A DNA stretch of 64,000 nt from an uncultured Lachnospiraceae bacterium (GTDB lineage: Bacteria > Bacillota > Clostridia > Lachnospirales > Lachnospiraceae), in NCBI GenBank assembly GCA_910586355.1, contig CAJUHJ010000007.1:1-64000 (forward strand), given 5' to 3'. The notes under the pieces are model-generated. The model saw nothing but the letters and a program-made list of their open reading frames with translations. It was not told where the DNA came from and searched no databases. The position numbers were made by a program, and so were the translations under genes. Shown here one piece after another: positions 1 through 8,797 of the stretch. The first letter of the stretch is position 1, and every line of letters begins with the position of its first letter.

Positions 1-876
1 ATGTGCAAAACAGAAAAAGAAGCTTATGAAAAATACTGGGACGACATCAGCCCATTTATCAAATTCGGCTGCTTAAAAGATGAAAAATTCTGCGATAAAA
101 TAAACGACTATATATTATTTAAAGATATTAACGACAAATACCTGACTCTTCCGGAATGGTTAAAACCAGCAGAAAAAACAGAGGAAGCGCCCGCAGAGGA
201 CACAGAAGAAACAACTGCGGATGAAGCAGATTCTTCAAATGATACCCAATCCGAAGAGTCAAAAGACGACCGCAGCATTATTTATTACGTCACAGATATA
301 AATCAGCAGGGACAATATATTAAAATGTTCAAAGAACAGGGCATGAATGCAGTGATTTTAAACCATAACATTGACACTTCTTTCATTTCCCAGTTGGAAA
401 GACGTAATGAAACATACAAATTTATGCGGATTGATGCAGATTTGACGGAATCCTTAAAAGAAGAAGTGTCCGAAGAAGAATTAAAAGCTGCTGCCGACAC
501 GCTGGCTGAAGTCTTTCATAAAGTGCTAAACAACGACAAACTGTCTGTAAAAGCAGAAAAATTAAAGGACGCCAATATCGCCTCCATCCTGACGCTTTCC
601 GAAGAAGGCAGACGTATGCAGGAAATGATGAAAATGTATTCTATGGGAGGAATGGGCATGGATTCTTCCATGTTTGGCGCAGACCAGACTTTGACATTAA
701 ATACCAACCATAGCCTTGTCAAGTATATTTTAGACAACAAAGAATCGGAATATATCAACGATTTCTGCGAGCAGCTTTATGACCTTGCCGTATTAAGCAA
801 CCAGCCGCTGTCTCCAGACGCCATGTCAAAATTTATTGCAAGAAGCAACAAAATTATGCTGTGCCTGGCAAAATAA
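1..876 (+). CDS. htpG: Molecular chaperone HtpG (Hsp90), 3' part only
   Basis: This is the C-terminal 291 residues of the Hsp90 chaperone HtpG, an ATP-dependent homodimeric cytosolic protein-folding factor. The opening stretch (KYWDDISPFIKFGCLKDEKF) and the later YYVTDINQQGQYIKMFKEQG and AVILNHNIDTSFISQLE blocks are typical of the HtpG middle domain, followed by the C-terminal dimerisation region. The N-terminal ATPase domain and the true start lie before the window, so the ATG at position 1 is internal. An acidic, low-complexity insert rich in E, A, D, S and T (about residues 56-93 here) sits where many relatives have a short linker. A strong terminator follows the stop codon. Confidence 0.93.
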   Translation: MCKTEKEAYEKYWDDISPFIKFGCLKDEKFCDKINDYILFKDINDKYLTLPEWLKPAEKTEEAPAEDTEETTADEADSSNDTQSEESKDDRSIIYYVTDINQQGQYIKMFKEQGMNAVILNHNIDTSFISQLERRNETYKFMRIDADLTESLKEEVSEEELKAAADTLAEVFHKVLNNDKLSVKAEKLKDANIASILTLSEEGRRMQEMMKMYSMGGMGMDSSMFGADQTLTLNTNHSLVKYILDNKESEYINDFCEQLYDLAVLSNQPLSPDAMSKFIARSNKIMLCLAK

Positions 877-886
877 AATATCAGCA

Positions 887-938
887 AAAAATACCCAGCC
901 CCTTTGAAGTTTCCTTCCCAAAGGGCCGGGTATTTTTT
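887..938. terminator. Bidirectional Rho-independent terminator between htpG and the GH18 gene
   Basis: A long inverted repeat (aatacccagcccctttg paired with caaagggccgggtatt) is flanked by an A-run on the left and a T-run on the right. It can therefore end transcription of htpG on the plus strand and of the convergent hydrolase gene on the minus strand. Confidence 0.85.
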
Positions 939-940
939 AT

Positions 941-2080
941 TTACGACTTTACAATATCAAATTGACTCGCCATAAGGACCCAGTTTGAACGGAAAAACCG
1001 CATAATCTGCCAATATCCGGCGCCATTTAAACGATATTCTTTCATTAAATCAAACTTGGCCTGCATACTTCTGACATCTTCAAACCATACTTCGTGCCAG
1101 ATTCCTTCTTTTTCATAATTAAAATACGGCGACTGCGCCGTTTCATCAAACAAAATCTCCGCGCCGTTTTCCACAGCAATCTGCACTGCCTCGACGTTTC
1201 CAATTGTCCTCGCCTTTGTCACTCCTTTGTTAAAAGGAAGCTGCCAGTCATACCCATAATTTGGAATCCCAAGCCTGATTTTCTCTCTTGGAATCTCCGT
1301 TACTGCATAATCAAGCACTTTCCTTACCTGAAAAATCGGGGCAACTGCCATAGGAGGACCGTAGGTATACCCCCACTCATATGTCATCAAAAGTACATAA
1401 TCAGCAGCTTCCCCAAGTCCCTTATAATCTTTACCCTCATATAAACGCCCTTTTTGATCTGCTGACTGTTTGGGCGCTAATGCAACAGACGTCTGTTTTC
1501 CGATTCCGCGCATTGCTTCTGCCACCCGCCCGACAAATGCAGTAAACGCATCCTTGTCTTCTGCCAGAATATATTCAAAATCAATATCTACTCCAGCGTA
1601 TCGTTTTTGCTCTACGACTTCTAAAAGTTCTGCAATTAAAACAGATAACGCTGCCTCTGACTGTACGACCGTATGAATCAGATAATTGTTAAAATTCCCA
1701 TCCGCCCCAAGCGGCGTCAATGTTAAAATCGGCAAAGTCCCGAATTCATGCGCCTGTTCAATCAAAGGTATATCATCAAGCGCCGGAGGAATCAAACGCC
1801 CCTCCGTCGTAAATCCATAAGAAAATACAGATAATTCTGTCAAATATGGTAAAGTCTGACGAAGTACATAATCTTTAATATAAGGATACGCATATCCATT
1901 TATCCTTGCAGAGAGACGTTCCGTAAATATTTCCTGCGTTGGAATTAACAGCGCCTGCCCAATAGCCAACGTATACGGCGGGACTAACTGGTTCACATAA
2001 ATAATCTCTTCTTCCAGTACAGAATCGCTTCCGGCAATCCCATATACGGTATCGCCGCCTTTTACTACATATATTTCCAT
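941..2080 (-). CDS. LysM-GH18 hydrolase, SleL/YaaH-type spore cortex-lytic enzyme
   Basis: Residues 1-47 form a LysM peptidoglycan-binding module (VVKGGDTVYGIA...GQALLIPT). The remainder is a glycoside hydrolase family 18 barrel with the catalytic signature GVDIDFEYI (DxxDxDxE type), whose final Glu is the acid/base. Family members such as SleL/YaaH are spore-associated N-acetylglucosaminidases that degrade cortex fragments during germination. There is one LysM rather than the two often seen, and no signal peptide, as usual for spore-coat-associated SleL-type proteins. The gene ends at the shared terminator with htpG. The family call is firm; the exact substrate is inferred. Confidence 0.85.
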   Translation of the reverse strand: MEIYVVKGGDTVYGIAGSDSVLEEEIIYVNQLVPPYTLAIGQALLIPTQEIFTERLSARINGYAYPYIKDYVLRQTLPYLTELSVFSYGFTTEGRLIPPALDDIPLIEQAHEFGTLPILTLTPLGADGNFNNYLIHTVVQSEAALSVLIAELLEVVEQKRYAGVDIDFEYILAEDKDAFTAFVGRVAEAMRGIGKQTSVALAPKQSADQKGRLYEGKDYKGLGEAADYVLLMTYEWGYTYGPPMAVAPIFQVRKVLDYAVTEIPREKIRLGIPNYGYDWQLPFNKGVTKARTIGNVEAVQIAVENGAEILFDETAQSPYFNYEKEGIWHEVWFEDVRSMQAKFDLMKEYRLNGAGYWQIMRFFRSNWVLMASQFDIVKS

Positions 2081-2121
2081 TGTATTTCCTGCATTTGTAC
2101 TTATTATATTATATGCACAAA

Positions 2122-3105
2122 TCAGTTCATTGCACCCTCAATAATCTCAAAAAAACGATTTGTCGTAATGCTTCCGTCTGTTACTAATGTAATATCATCC
2201 CATACCTTTTCATTTATTTTTGACGAAAGGCCAGAAACAAACTCTTCATACACATCATCAAACGCCGCTTTTTCCCGTTCTTCTACAATATTTGATTTAT
2301 TTGCATCTGTTAATTCTTCATTGAATTTATTGACGCACTTGATAAAATAAAACCCGTCGTCTGCAGCAATGCGGGAGGACACCTCGCCATTATCCAGCTC
2401 AAACGCTGCTTTCTCTACTTCCTCGGGAAGATCTCCTCTGCCGAATGTAATTTCAATCACCGGTTTTTTATTATAATTACTGGCTACTGCTGCAAAATCT
2501 TCCCCTGACTTTAAACGCTGTTTGACTTCTTTTGCAGAATTCTTATCTTTGACAAAAATCTGCATGGCTTCCATAATCCTTGCCTCATCGTCGCTGACTT
2601 CTGCATCTATCCCCATTGTCAGGGATTGGTAGACTTTATTTGCAAGTACATAATCTTCATACATCGAGACAATATCCGCCTCAGACACACCCATAAAGTC
2701 TTGTTCTTCTTTTGTCAAAGACTGATAATATTCTGCCGCCGCTTGTTTAATTCTTTCTTCTTCCTCTTCATCTAACACAATATTTTGCTCTTCTGCCAGC
2801 AAATCCATACAGACAATTTTACTCATCTCAGAAAGCGCAATTTCTTTGATATACTGTTTTAATTTATCCTGCTGAAACTTCTGTTTCCACAAATCAATTC
2901 CGTAGCTTTTCCCATAAATGTTCTGATAATTGGCAAGATATACCCTTGCCTCTACCAATGTACAGGAAGCATCGCCAATCCGAAATACATCCTGGCTGCC
3001 TAATCCATTGGTAAAAATCACTTTTCGTCCGCCTAGATTACAACCGCCAAGGCAGACCGCAAACAAAAGAACTCCTAAAAGTATCCTGTTTTTCTTTTTT
3101 TTCAT
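2122..3105 (-). CDS. PrsA-like lipoprotein, PpiC-type peptidyl-prolyl isomerase
   Basis: A lysine-rich n-region, a hydrophobic segment and the lipobox LGGC mark this 327-residue protein as a lipoprotein anchored on the outer face of the membrane. The C-terminal half holds a parvulin (PpiC) domain, visible as LKSGEDFAAVASNYNKKP, FGRGDLPEEVEKAAFELDNG and GFYFIKCVNKF. PrsA-type foldases help exported proteins fold after Sec translocation. The start at 3105 is chosen because a GGAGATA ribosome-binding site lies just upstream; an upstream TTG in frame would overlap that site. It follows an 88-residue gene by a short gap, probably in one operon. The N-terminal SurA-like part is weakly conserved, so substrate preference is unknown. 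Confidence 0.82.
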   Translation of the reverse strand: MKKKKNRILLGVLLFAVCLGGCNLGGRKVIFTNGLGSQDVFRIGDASCTLVEARVYLANYQNIYGKSYGIDLWKQKFQQDKLKQYIKEIALSEMSKIVCMDLLAEEQNIVLDEEEEERIKQAAAEYYQSLTKEEQDFMGVSEADIVSMYEDYVLANKVYQSLTMGIDAEVSDDEARIMEAMQIFVKDKNSAKEVKQRLKSGEDFAAVASNYNKKPVIEITFGRGDLPEEVEKAAFELDNGEVSSRIAADDGFYFIKCVNKFNEELTDANKSNIVEEREKAAFDDVYEEFVSGLSSKINEKVWDDITLVTDGSITTNRFFEIIEGAMN

Positions 3106-3122
3106 CTGTATCTCCAAAATCT

Positions 3123-3389
3123 TTATGCTTCTACAATTAAATATCTACCATCCGGAAGCAGAAACACTTCGCTTGATTCTTCAATTTCCGAATCGCTCAT
3201 ATGAGAAATATCCATTCCTGAATCATCCAAATATTGCTTTACTTCTTTCAAATTGTCACATACAACTGCCAGACAGTCATCCAGAAATGCTTCTGCCTCA
3301 TCTAAATTAGAAGCCACTTCTTCCCTAAATAACTGCAGCTGCTTTTTTAAAAAAGTCTCCAGACAAATTTCATCAAACGTTTCCGCCAT
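3123..3389 (-). CDS. Conserved hypothetical protein, 88 aa
   Basis: A small acidic protein with no motif I recognise. It is mostly predicted helix, rich in Glu, Asp and Leu, with a C-terminal LLPDGRYLIVEA strand-like end. There is no signal peptide or transmembrane segment, so it should be cytosolic. It lies a few bases upstream of the PrsA-like lipoprotein gene on the same strand and may be cotranscribed with it. Reading-frame quality and codon use resemble the neighbours, which supports a real gene. I do not assign a function. Confidence 0.6.
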   Translation of the reverse strand: MAETFDEICLETFLKKQLQLFREEVASNLDEAEAFLDDCLAVVCDNLKEVKQYLDDSGMDISHMSDSEIEESSEVFLLPDGRYLIVEA

Positions 3390-3443
3390 ATAATTCTCCC
3401 CTCTGATTATATCTTTTGTTTCGTTATACTGATACCAAGTATA

Positions 3444-4040
3444 TTACGGTTTTTGATAAATATCAATGCCCATCTTTAAGAATTCCTGGTAGATTCTTGC
3501 TACCGGAAGCCCGACTACATTATTGTAGTCTCCGTGGATTTCCTTGATAAATACCGCGCACCTGCCCTGTATCCCATAGCCTCCCGCTTTGTCAAACGGC
3601 TCTTTTGTTCCGATATACCACAGACGTTCCATTTCGCTCATTGGACACATACACACCTCTGTTTCTTCATAAAAACAGCTCTCTTTTGTATGATTTTCTT
3701 CCTTTAAAACTAACGTAACGCCCGTATAGACTTTATGACGGTTTCCCTGGAGAATTGAAAGCATTTGATACGCCTCCTCTTCATCTTTTGGCTTTCCTAA
3801 AATGCTTTCTTCATAAACAACTACGGTATCCGCCCCAATAATCAGCTCTGGCGCCGTTTTGCCGTCCCGCTTTATTGCAACTTCTTCTGCTTTTTGCCTG
3901 GACAATTCCATTACTACATCCTGCGGCCTTTTGGTATGTACGATTTCTTCTAAAAGAGCCGGAACTACTTCAAATTCCAATCCCATTTTTTCTAACAATT
4001 CTTTTCTGCGCGGCGATGCAGAAGCTAAAATAAATCTCAT
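3444..4040 (-). CDS. maf: Maf family nucleotide pyrophosphatase
   Basis: A 198-residue Maf/YhdE protein that hydrolyses dTTP/UTP or modified nucleotides to monophosphates and is linked to control of septation. Seen here: the N-terminal signature ILASASPRRKELL, the catalytic-site block IIGADTVVVYEESILGKPKDEEEA, and the C-terminal EPFDKAGGYGIQGRCAVFI and GDYNNVVGLPV motifs. The start at 4040 begins the conserved MRFILASASPRR; earlier in-frame ATGs would lie inside the upstream gene. The start overlaps the stop of the upstream gene (ATGA), which implies translational coupling. Confidence 0.93.
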   Translation of the reverse strand: MRFILASASPRRKELLEKMGLEFEVVPALLEEIVHTKRPQDVVMELSRQKAEEVAIKRDGKTAPELIIGADTVVVYEESILGKPKDEEEAYQMLSILQGNRHKVYTGVTLVLKEENHTKESCFYEETEVCMCPMSEMERLWYIGTKEPFDKAGGYGIQGRCAVFIKEIHGDYNNVVGLPVARIYQEFLKMGIDIYQKP

Positions 4041-4750
4041 ACGTTCTCCTCTTTTTTTGAAAGCAAATACGTACATTCCAACTGATACTGCCAGAGATGT
4101 AAACGGAAAATCCCACGCTCCATTGGCACTTCCAGCCATTCTTCCAGTTCTTTTTTCCATGGCATCCATTTGATATGCCGCGGCTTTGCAGTATAAGAAT
4201 AATCCTCAAAACCGCTGCCCAAACGATAGGCTCCCAAAGAATAATTGTATGCGGCAAGACTTTCCTGGTATAAAGCCTGCGGCCTTGGAAAATCCATTTC
4301 TTTCGACATTGGGGAAAAATCCTTCCGCTGCCCTAAAATCCAGTTTAAAAATGGATCAAACAGATAATAAACAGACGCCACATACGGCAGCGAAAGTGTT
4401 TTTTCATTTCCCCGTTCCTGATATGTTATGATAAACTCCGCATTCGAGAGTTCGCGATTTGTCTGAACCTTTATTACCTGTTCTCTTTGAATGACTTCTT
4501 TACTGACGCCTTGGGCAGTTTCTTTTAAAAATAAAATTTCATCATATCCATATCCAAATAAATACGCAAAGGAACCCTTTACTAAATATCTTAACGGCGC
4601 ATATACAAAATCATATTTTTTAAAACTTCCCTGCATCCATTCCAATGCTTCATCTACAAAGCTGCGGGGAAAATCTTCCGGCTCCCAAATCCTGACTGGC
4701 CATTCTGCTAACGTAGGACTTGGAACAATCGCTTTTTTCAAGAGACTCAT
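4037..4750 (-). CDS. Conserved hypothetical protein, 237 aa
   Basis: An aromatic-rich cytosolic protein (many Tyr, Trp and Phe) without signal peptide or clear membrane segment. I recognise no catalytic motif. It lies between nrdG and maf, overlaps maf by 4 bp and follows nrdG by about 12 bp, so it is probably expressed with the nucleotide-metabolism genes. The regular coding sequence and tight packing support a genuine gene. Function unknown. Confidence 0.65.
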   Translation of the reverse strand: MSLLKKAIVPSPTLAEWPVRIWEPEDFPRSFVDEALEWMQGSFKKYDFVYAPLRYLVKGSFAYLFGYGYDEILFLKETAQGVSKEVIQREQVIKVQTNRELSNAEFIITYQERGNEKTLSLPYVASVYYLFDPFLNWILGQRKDFSPMSKEMDFPRPQALYQESLAAYNYSLGAYRLGSGFEDYSYTAKPRHIKWMPWKKELEEWLEVPMERGIFRLHLWQYQLECTYLLSKKEENV

Positions 4751-4762
4751 ATTATACCTCCT

Positions 4763-5281
4763 TTACATACAAACACGAATTTCTCCATTTTCCATGAAAT
4801 GCCTGCAGTCAATCACACGCTGGTTGGCAGAACCCTTAAATTTTAACATAAGGCTGCTTTCTTGTTCCAGGTAAGGCCCGTCTACCAATACATCAATGAA
4901 CGAAAGCAGTTCGTTTGTATCAATTGTATAACATTTTCCTCCTAAAATCAAATCCCTATCCAAAAGATAACCAGTATATGCCCAAATATCTTTTTGGGGA
5001 TATTTCGTTTTAAGCCTGCGCAAAAACGGAAGAAGCGCGGCTTGATTTTCCGGCTCCATCGGGTCTCCTCCTAAAAGAGTCAATCCCTGAATATAAGAAG
5101 GTTCTAAAGAAGCAATCAGTTCTTCCTGCGTCTCTTTTGTAAACGGTTTTCCATAAGAAAAATCCCATGTCTGGGGCTGGAAACAGCCTTTGCAGCAGTT
5201 CCTGCAGCCAGATACAAAAAGGACTGTCCGTACACCAGTCCCATTTGCAATATCACAATATTTTATCGCGGAGTAATTCAT
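4763..5281 (-). CDS. nrdG: Anaerobic ribonucleotide reductase activating enzyme NrdG
   Basis: A 172-residue radical SAM protein that installs the glycyl radical on NrdD, using S-adenosylmethionine and an electron from flavodoxin or ferredoxin. The [4Fe-4S] motif is CRNCCKGC (CxxxCxxC), followed by LTLLGGDPMEPEN, the SAM-binding GGEP-like block. The start at 5281 gives the normal NrdG N-terminus (MNYSAIKYCDIANGTG) and overlaps the nrdD stop by 4 bp (ATGA), so the pair is translationally coupled. Length is usual for the family. Confidence 0.94.
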   Translation of the reverse strand: MNYSAIKYCDIANGTGVRTVLFVSGCRNCCKGCFQPQTWDFSYGKPFTKETQEELIASLEPSYIQGLTLLGGDPMEPENQAALLPFLRRLKTKYPQKDIWAYTGYLLDRDLILGGKCYTIDTNELLSFIDVLVDGPYLEQESSLMLKFKGSANQRVIDCRHFMENGEIRVCM

Positions 5282-7440
5282 AGATGCAATACCCTCTCTT
5301 TGATTTCCTGTGTCCTTCCCTGATTCCAAAACTGCGTCCCAATATAGCCGCAGGTTCGTCTCGCCACATTCATTTTATCCTGATTGCGGTTGCCGCAGTT
5401 TGGACATTCCCATACCAATTTTCCATCTTCGTCCGCCACAATTAAAATTTCTCCATAATAACCACATTCCTGGCAAAAATCACTTTTTGTATTTAATTCT
5501 GCATACATAATATTTTCATAAATATGCTGCATAACTGCAAGTACCGCCTCGATATTATCGGTCATATTCGGCACTTCCACATAACTAATCGCGCCGCCCG
5601 GAGAAAGTTTTTGAAACTGCGCTTCAAACTTTAATTTTGTAAACGCGTCAATCTGCTCGCCCACATGTACATGATAACTATTTGTGATATAATTTTTGTC
5701 CGTCACTCCTTCTATCACGCCAAATCTCTGCTGCAAGCATTTTGCAAATTTATAAGTGGTAGATTCCAAAGGCGTCCCATATACGCTAAACCCAATATCC
5801 GTCTCCTGTTTCCACTGCTCACAGGCGTCGTTTAACCGCTGCATCACGGAAAGCGCAAAAGGCGTCGCTTCTTCTTTGGTATGCGATTTTCCAGTCATAT
5901 AATACGTACACTCACAAAGCCCGGCATATCCCAAAGAAATCGAAGAATATCCCCCATACAGCAGTTTATCAATCGGCTCTCCTTTTTTCAGGCGGCTTAG
6001 CGCCCCATACTGCCAAAGAATAGGAGCGACGTCCGAAAGTGTTCCTTTTAAACGGTTGTGGCGGCACATCAACGCTCTTTTACAAAGCTCTAACCGTTCC
6101 TCTAAAATTTCCCAAAAACGATTCATATCTTTACCGCTGCTTAAAGCAACGTCAACTAAATTTAATGTAACCACGCCCTGGTTAAATCTTCCGTAAAATT
6201 TATATTTATTTTGCCCGTCTTTATATAGATTCAAAAACGAACGGCATCCCATACATGGATAACAATTTTTGTCTTTTAACTCCATCATCACTTTTTCCGA
6301 AATATAATCCGGAACCATTCGCTTTGCGGTACATTCTGCTGCAAGTTTTGTCAAATTCCAATATTTGCTGCCTTCTGTGATATTATTCTCTTCCAATACA
6401 TAAATCAATTTTGGAAATGCCGGCGTAATATAAACGCCAGATTCATTTTTCACGCCGTGGATTCTCTGTTTTAACACTTCTTCTATTACAAGCGCAAGGT
6501 CGTCTCTCGTCCTTCCCTCCGGCACCTCGTTTAAATACATAAATACTGTAACAAACGGAGCCTGTCCATTCGTTGTCATCAGGGTAATCACCTGATACTG
6601 AATCATCTGCACGCCGCGGTTAATCTCTTCAAGCACTCTTGATTCCGCTACATGATTCAGCTGTTCTTCATCTAACGAAATCCCTGCCGCCTCAAATTCT
6701 TTTCGCACTTCACGCCGGAATCTGTGTCTGCTGACGTCCACAAACGGCGCTAAATGAGACAACGAAATGCTTTGCCCGCCATACTGGGAGCTTGCAATCT
6801 GTGCAATAATCTGAGTTGCAATATTACATGCAGTCGAAAAACTATGCGGTTTCTCAATCATTGTCCCGCTGATTACCGTCCCATTTTGCAGCATATCTTC
6901 TAAATTCACCAAACAGCAGTTGTGCATATGCTGTGCAAAATAGTCGGAATCATGGAAATGAATCAAGCCGTTTTCATGTGCTTCCACAACATCCTGAGGC
7001 AGTAAGAAACGGCGGGTAATATCTTTACTGACCTCTCCCGCCATATAATCCCTTTGTACACTGTTGACAATTGGATTTTTATTGGAATTCTCCTGTTTTA
7101 CCTCTTCATTGTCACATTCCAGCAGACTTAAAATCTGTTTATCTGTTGAATTTGCCTTACGGACCAGCGCCCGCTTATACCGGTACGTAATATAATTATG
7201 CGCTACGGAAAACACCTGCCGTTTCATAATTCCATTCTCAACCATGTCCTGAATCTCTTCTACGCTGGGCGCGCGTCCCATACTGCCGCATACACTTTCA
7301 ATATCTGTGCAAATTTCCTGAATCTGTTCTTTGGTAAGCCTTTCGTTTTCTAACACCGTATCATTTGCTTTGACAATAGCAGCTTCTATTTTAGAAAGAT
7401 GAAACTCCTCTTCTACGCCGCTTCTTTTAATAATTTTCAT
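5278..7440 (-). CDS. nrdD: Anaerobic ribonucleoside-triphosphate reductase NrdD (class III)
   Basis: This 720-residue glycyl-radical enzyme reduces NTPs to dNTPs without oxygen. An N-terminal ATP-cone (about residues 1-95) is the allosteric site. The catalytic barrel is followed by a C-terminal zinc site (CQECGYYG ... CPNCGN) and the glycyl-radical motif RTCGYIG about 25 residues from the end. The start at 7440 begins MKIIKRSG, the usual ATP-cone start, with GGAGAAGG upstream. A good vegetative promoter lies at 7494-7522. I saw no clear NrdR box. Confidence 0.96.
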   Translation of the reverse strand: MKIIKRSGVEEEFHLSKIEAAIVKANDTVLENERLTKEQIQEICTDIESVCGSMGRAPSVEEIQDMVENGIMKRQVFSVAHNYITYRYKRALVRKANSTDKQILSLLECDNEEVKQENSNKNPIVNSVQRDYMAGEVSKDITRRFLLPQDVVEAHENGLIHFHDSDYFAQHMHNCCLVNLEDMLQNGTVISGTMIEKPHSFSTACNIATQIIAQIASSQYGGQSISLSHLAPFVDVSRHRFRREVRKEFEAAGISLDEEQLNHVAESRVLEEINRGVQMIQYQVITLMTTNGQAPFVTVFMYLNEVPEGRTRDDLALVIEEVLKQRIHGVKNESGVYITPAFPKLIYVLEENNITEGSKYWNLTKLAAECTAKRMVPDYISEKVMMELKDKNCYPCMGCRSFLNLYKDGQNKYKFYGRFNQGVVTLNLVDVALSSGKDMNRFWEILEERLELCKRALMCRHNRLKGTLSDVAPILWQYGALSRLKKGEPIDKLLYGGYSSISLGYAGLCECTYYMTGKSHTKEEATPFALSVMQRLNDACEQWKQETDIGFSVYGTPLESTTYKFAKCLQQRFGVIEGVTDKNYITNSYHVHVGEQIDAFTKLKFEAQFQKLSPGGAISYVEVPNMTDNIEAVLAVMQHIYENIMYAELNTKSDFCQECGYYGEILIVADEDGKLVWECPNCGNRNQDKMNVARRTCGYIGTQFWNQGRTQEIKERVLHL

Positions 7441-7493
7441 AACTAAACCTTCTCCTTTACCATATCTGGCGTCCTTTGCACCAAAGTAAAGAG

Positions 7494-7522
7494 ATTGTAC
7501 CATATCTAGTATATACAGTCAA
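7494..7522 (-). promoter_or_regulatory. Vegetative promoter for nrdD-nrdG
   Basis: On the minus strand TTGACT (7522-7517) and TACAAT (7499-7494) are separated by 17 bp, a near-consensus SigA promoter, with the nrdD start codon about 50 bp downstream. Confidence 0.7.
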
Positions 7523-7536
7523 TACGAATTCTATAT

Positions 7537-8793
7537 TTAGTGTTGAGAGAAAAATTCTTTTATTTCCCCAATAAAATAAAGCGAACCAAAGGCAACCGTA
7601 CGCGTACCCATAAACTTTTTGTCGCCTTGAGATAAAAACGGCTGAAAAACTTCACTGATATTTGTTTTATTCTCCGCTTTCACGCCTGCATGTTTCAAAT
7701 ATCCCGCTAACTTCTCCCCTGACAGCGCCCGCGCACTCTCCGGCGTCACCGTCGTCACTTTTTCTGCCAGCGGCACAATTATTTCCGCCATTTTCTCATA
7801 TTCTTTATCTGCCAGCACGCCCATAATGAAATGAAACGTTTCATTCGGATATAACATTTTTAAACTCTCTGCCAGAGCAGCTACTCCGTTCTCATTATGC
7901 GCTCCGTCAATTAAAAGAAACGGATTTTGGCATACGACTTCCATTCTGCCGCTCCAGACTGCATGAGCGATTCCACGATGCAGCGCTTCTTCTTTAACCG
8001 GATACCCCAGTTTTATCAGTTCCCTTGCCGCTAATACGGCGGCAAGGGCATTTTCTTTTTGGAATTTTCCCAGCAGCTTCGTCTGGTACGGCTTTTCATT
8101 TGGATAAGAAAATTCACCGTCTTGTGAGACAATCTGCGACGGTATGATTTCGCAAAAAGGAATGTCAAGCCTTTTACATGTCTGCCGAAAGACGTCTGAT
8201 ACTTCCGGATACTGGCTTTCTAAAACGGCCCTTGTTCCTTTTTTCAAAATCCCTGCCTTTTCTGACGCAATTTCTTCTAAAGAATTTCCCAGGATTTCTG
8301 TATGGTCATATCCCACTTTTGTAAGAATGCTCACAAGCGGCGCCTCAATAGCATTTGTAGAATCCAGCCGCCCTCCAAGCCCCGTTTCCAATATGACAAG
8401 CTGACACCTCTGCTCTTTAAAATAAAGCAGCGCCATTGCAAAGCAATAATCAAACATAGATGGTTCCACATCTAATTTTAACCCCAAAAGCCTCTCTCCG
8501 ATTTCCGCCGCTTTGTTCTTTGGAATCTGCGTACCGTCTACCTGAATCCGCTCTGTAAAATCAATTAAATGCGGCGACGTAAACAAACCTGTTTTTATTC
8601 CAGCCTCCCTTAACACCGAACATAGAAAAGCTGCCGTAGAGCCTTTCCCATTCGTGCCTGCAATATGGATAAATGCAAGATGCCTATCGGGTCTGTCTAA
8701 AGCAGCCAGTATTTGTTTACTTATTTCAACACCCGGAAGTGTTTGAAACCGTCTTTTCTTTTGAATTTTCTGAATGATTTCTTGATATTCCAT
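7537..8793 (-). CDS. folC: Folylpolyglutamate synthase / dihydrofolate synthase FolC
   Basis: A 418-residue Mur-ligase-type enzyme that adds glutamate to folates (and possibly to dihydropteroate) in the cytosol. The P-loop IAGTNGKGSTAAFL, the FTSPHLIDFTERI block, LETGLGGRLDSTNAI with the catalytic Lys region SEKAGILKKG, and the C-terminal LIDGAHNENG are all present. The gene follows the DegV gene by 4 bp. Whether it has both synthase activities cannot be read from the sequence. Confidence 0.94.
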   Translation of the reverse strand: MEYQEIIQKIQKKRRFQTLPGVEISKQILAALDRPDRHLAFIHIAGTNGKGSTAAFLCSVLREAGIKTGLFTSPHLIDFTERIQVDGTQIPKNKAAEIGERLLGLKLDVEPSMFDYCFAMALLYFKEQRCQLVILETGLGGRLDSTNAIEAPLVSILTKVGYDHTEILGNSLEEIASEKAGILKKGTRAVLESQYPEVSDVFRQTCKRLDIPFCEIIPSQIVSQDGEFSYPNEKPYQTKLLGKFQKENALAAVLAARELIKLGYPVKEEALHRGIAHAVWSGRMEVVCQNPFLLIDGAHNENGVAALAESLKMLYPNETFHFIMGVLADKEYEKMAEIIVPLAEKVTTVTPESARALSGEKLAGYLKHAGVKAENKTNISEVFQPFLSQGDKKFMGTRTVAFGSLYFIGEIKEFFSQH

Positions 8794-8797
8794 TCTT

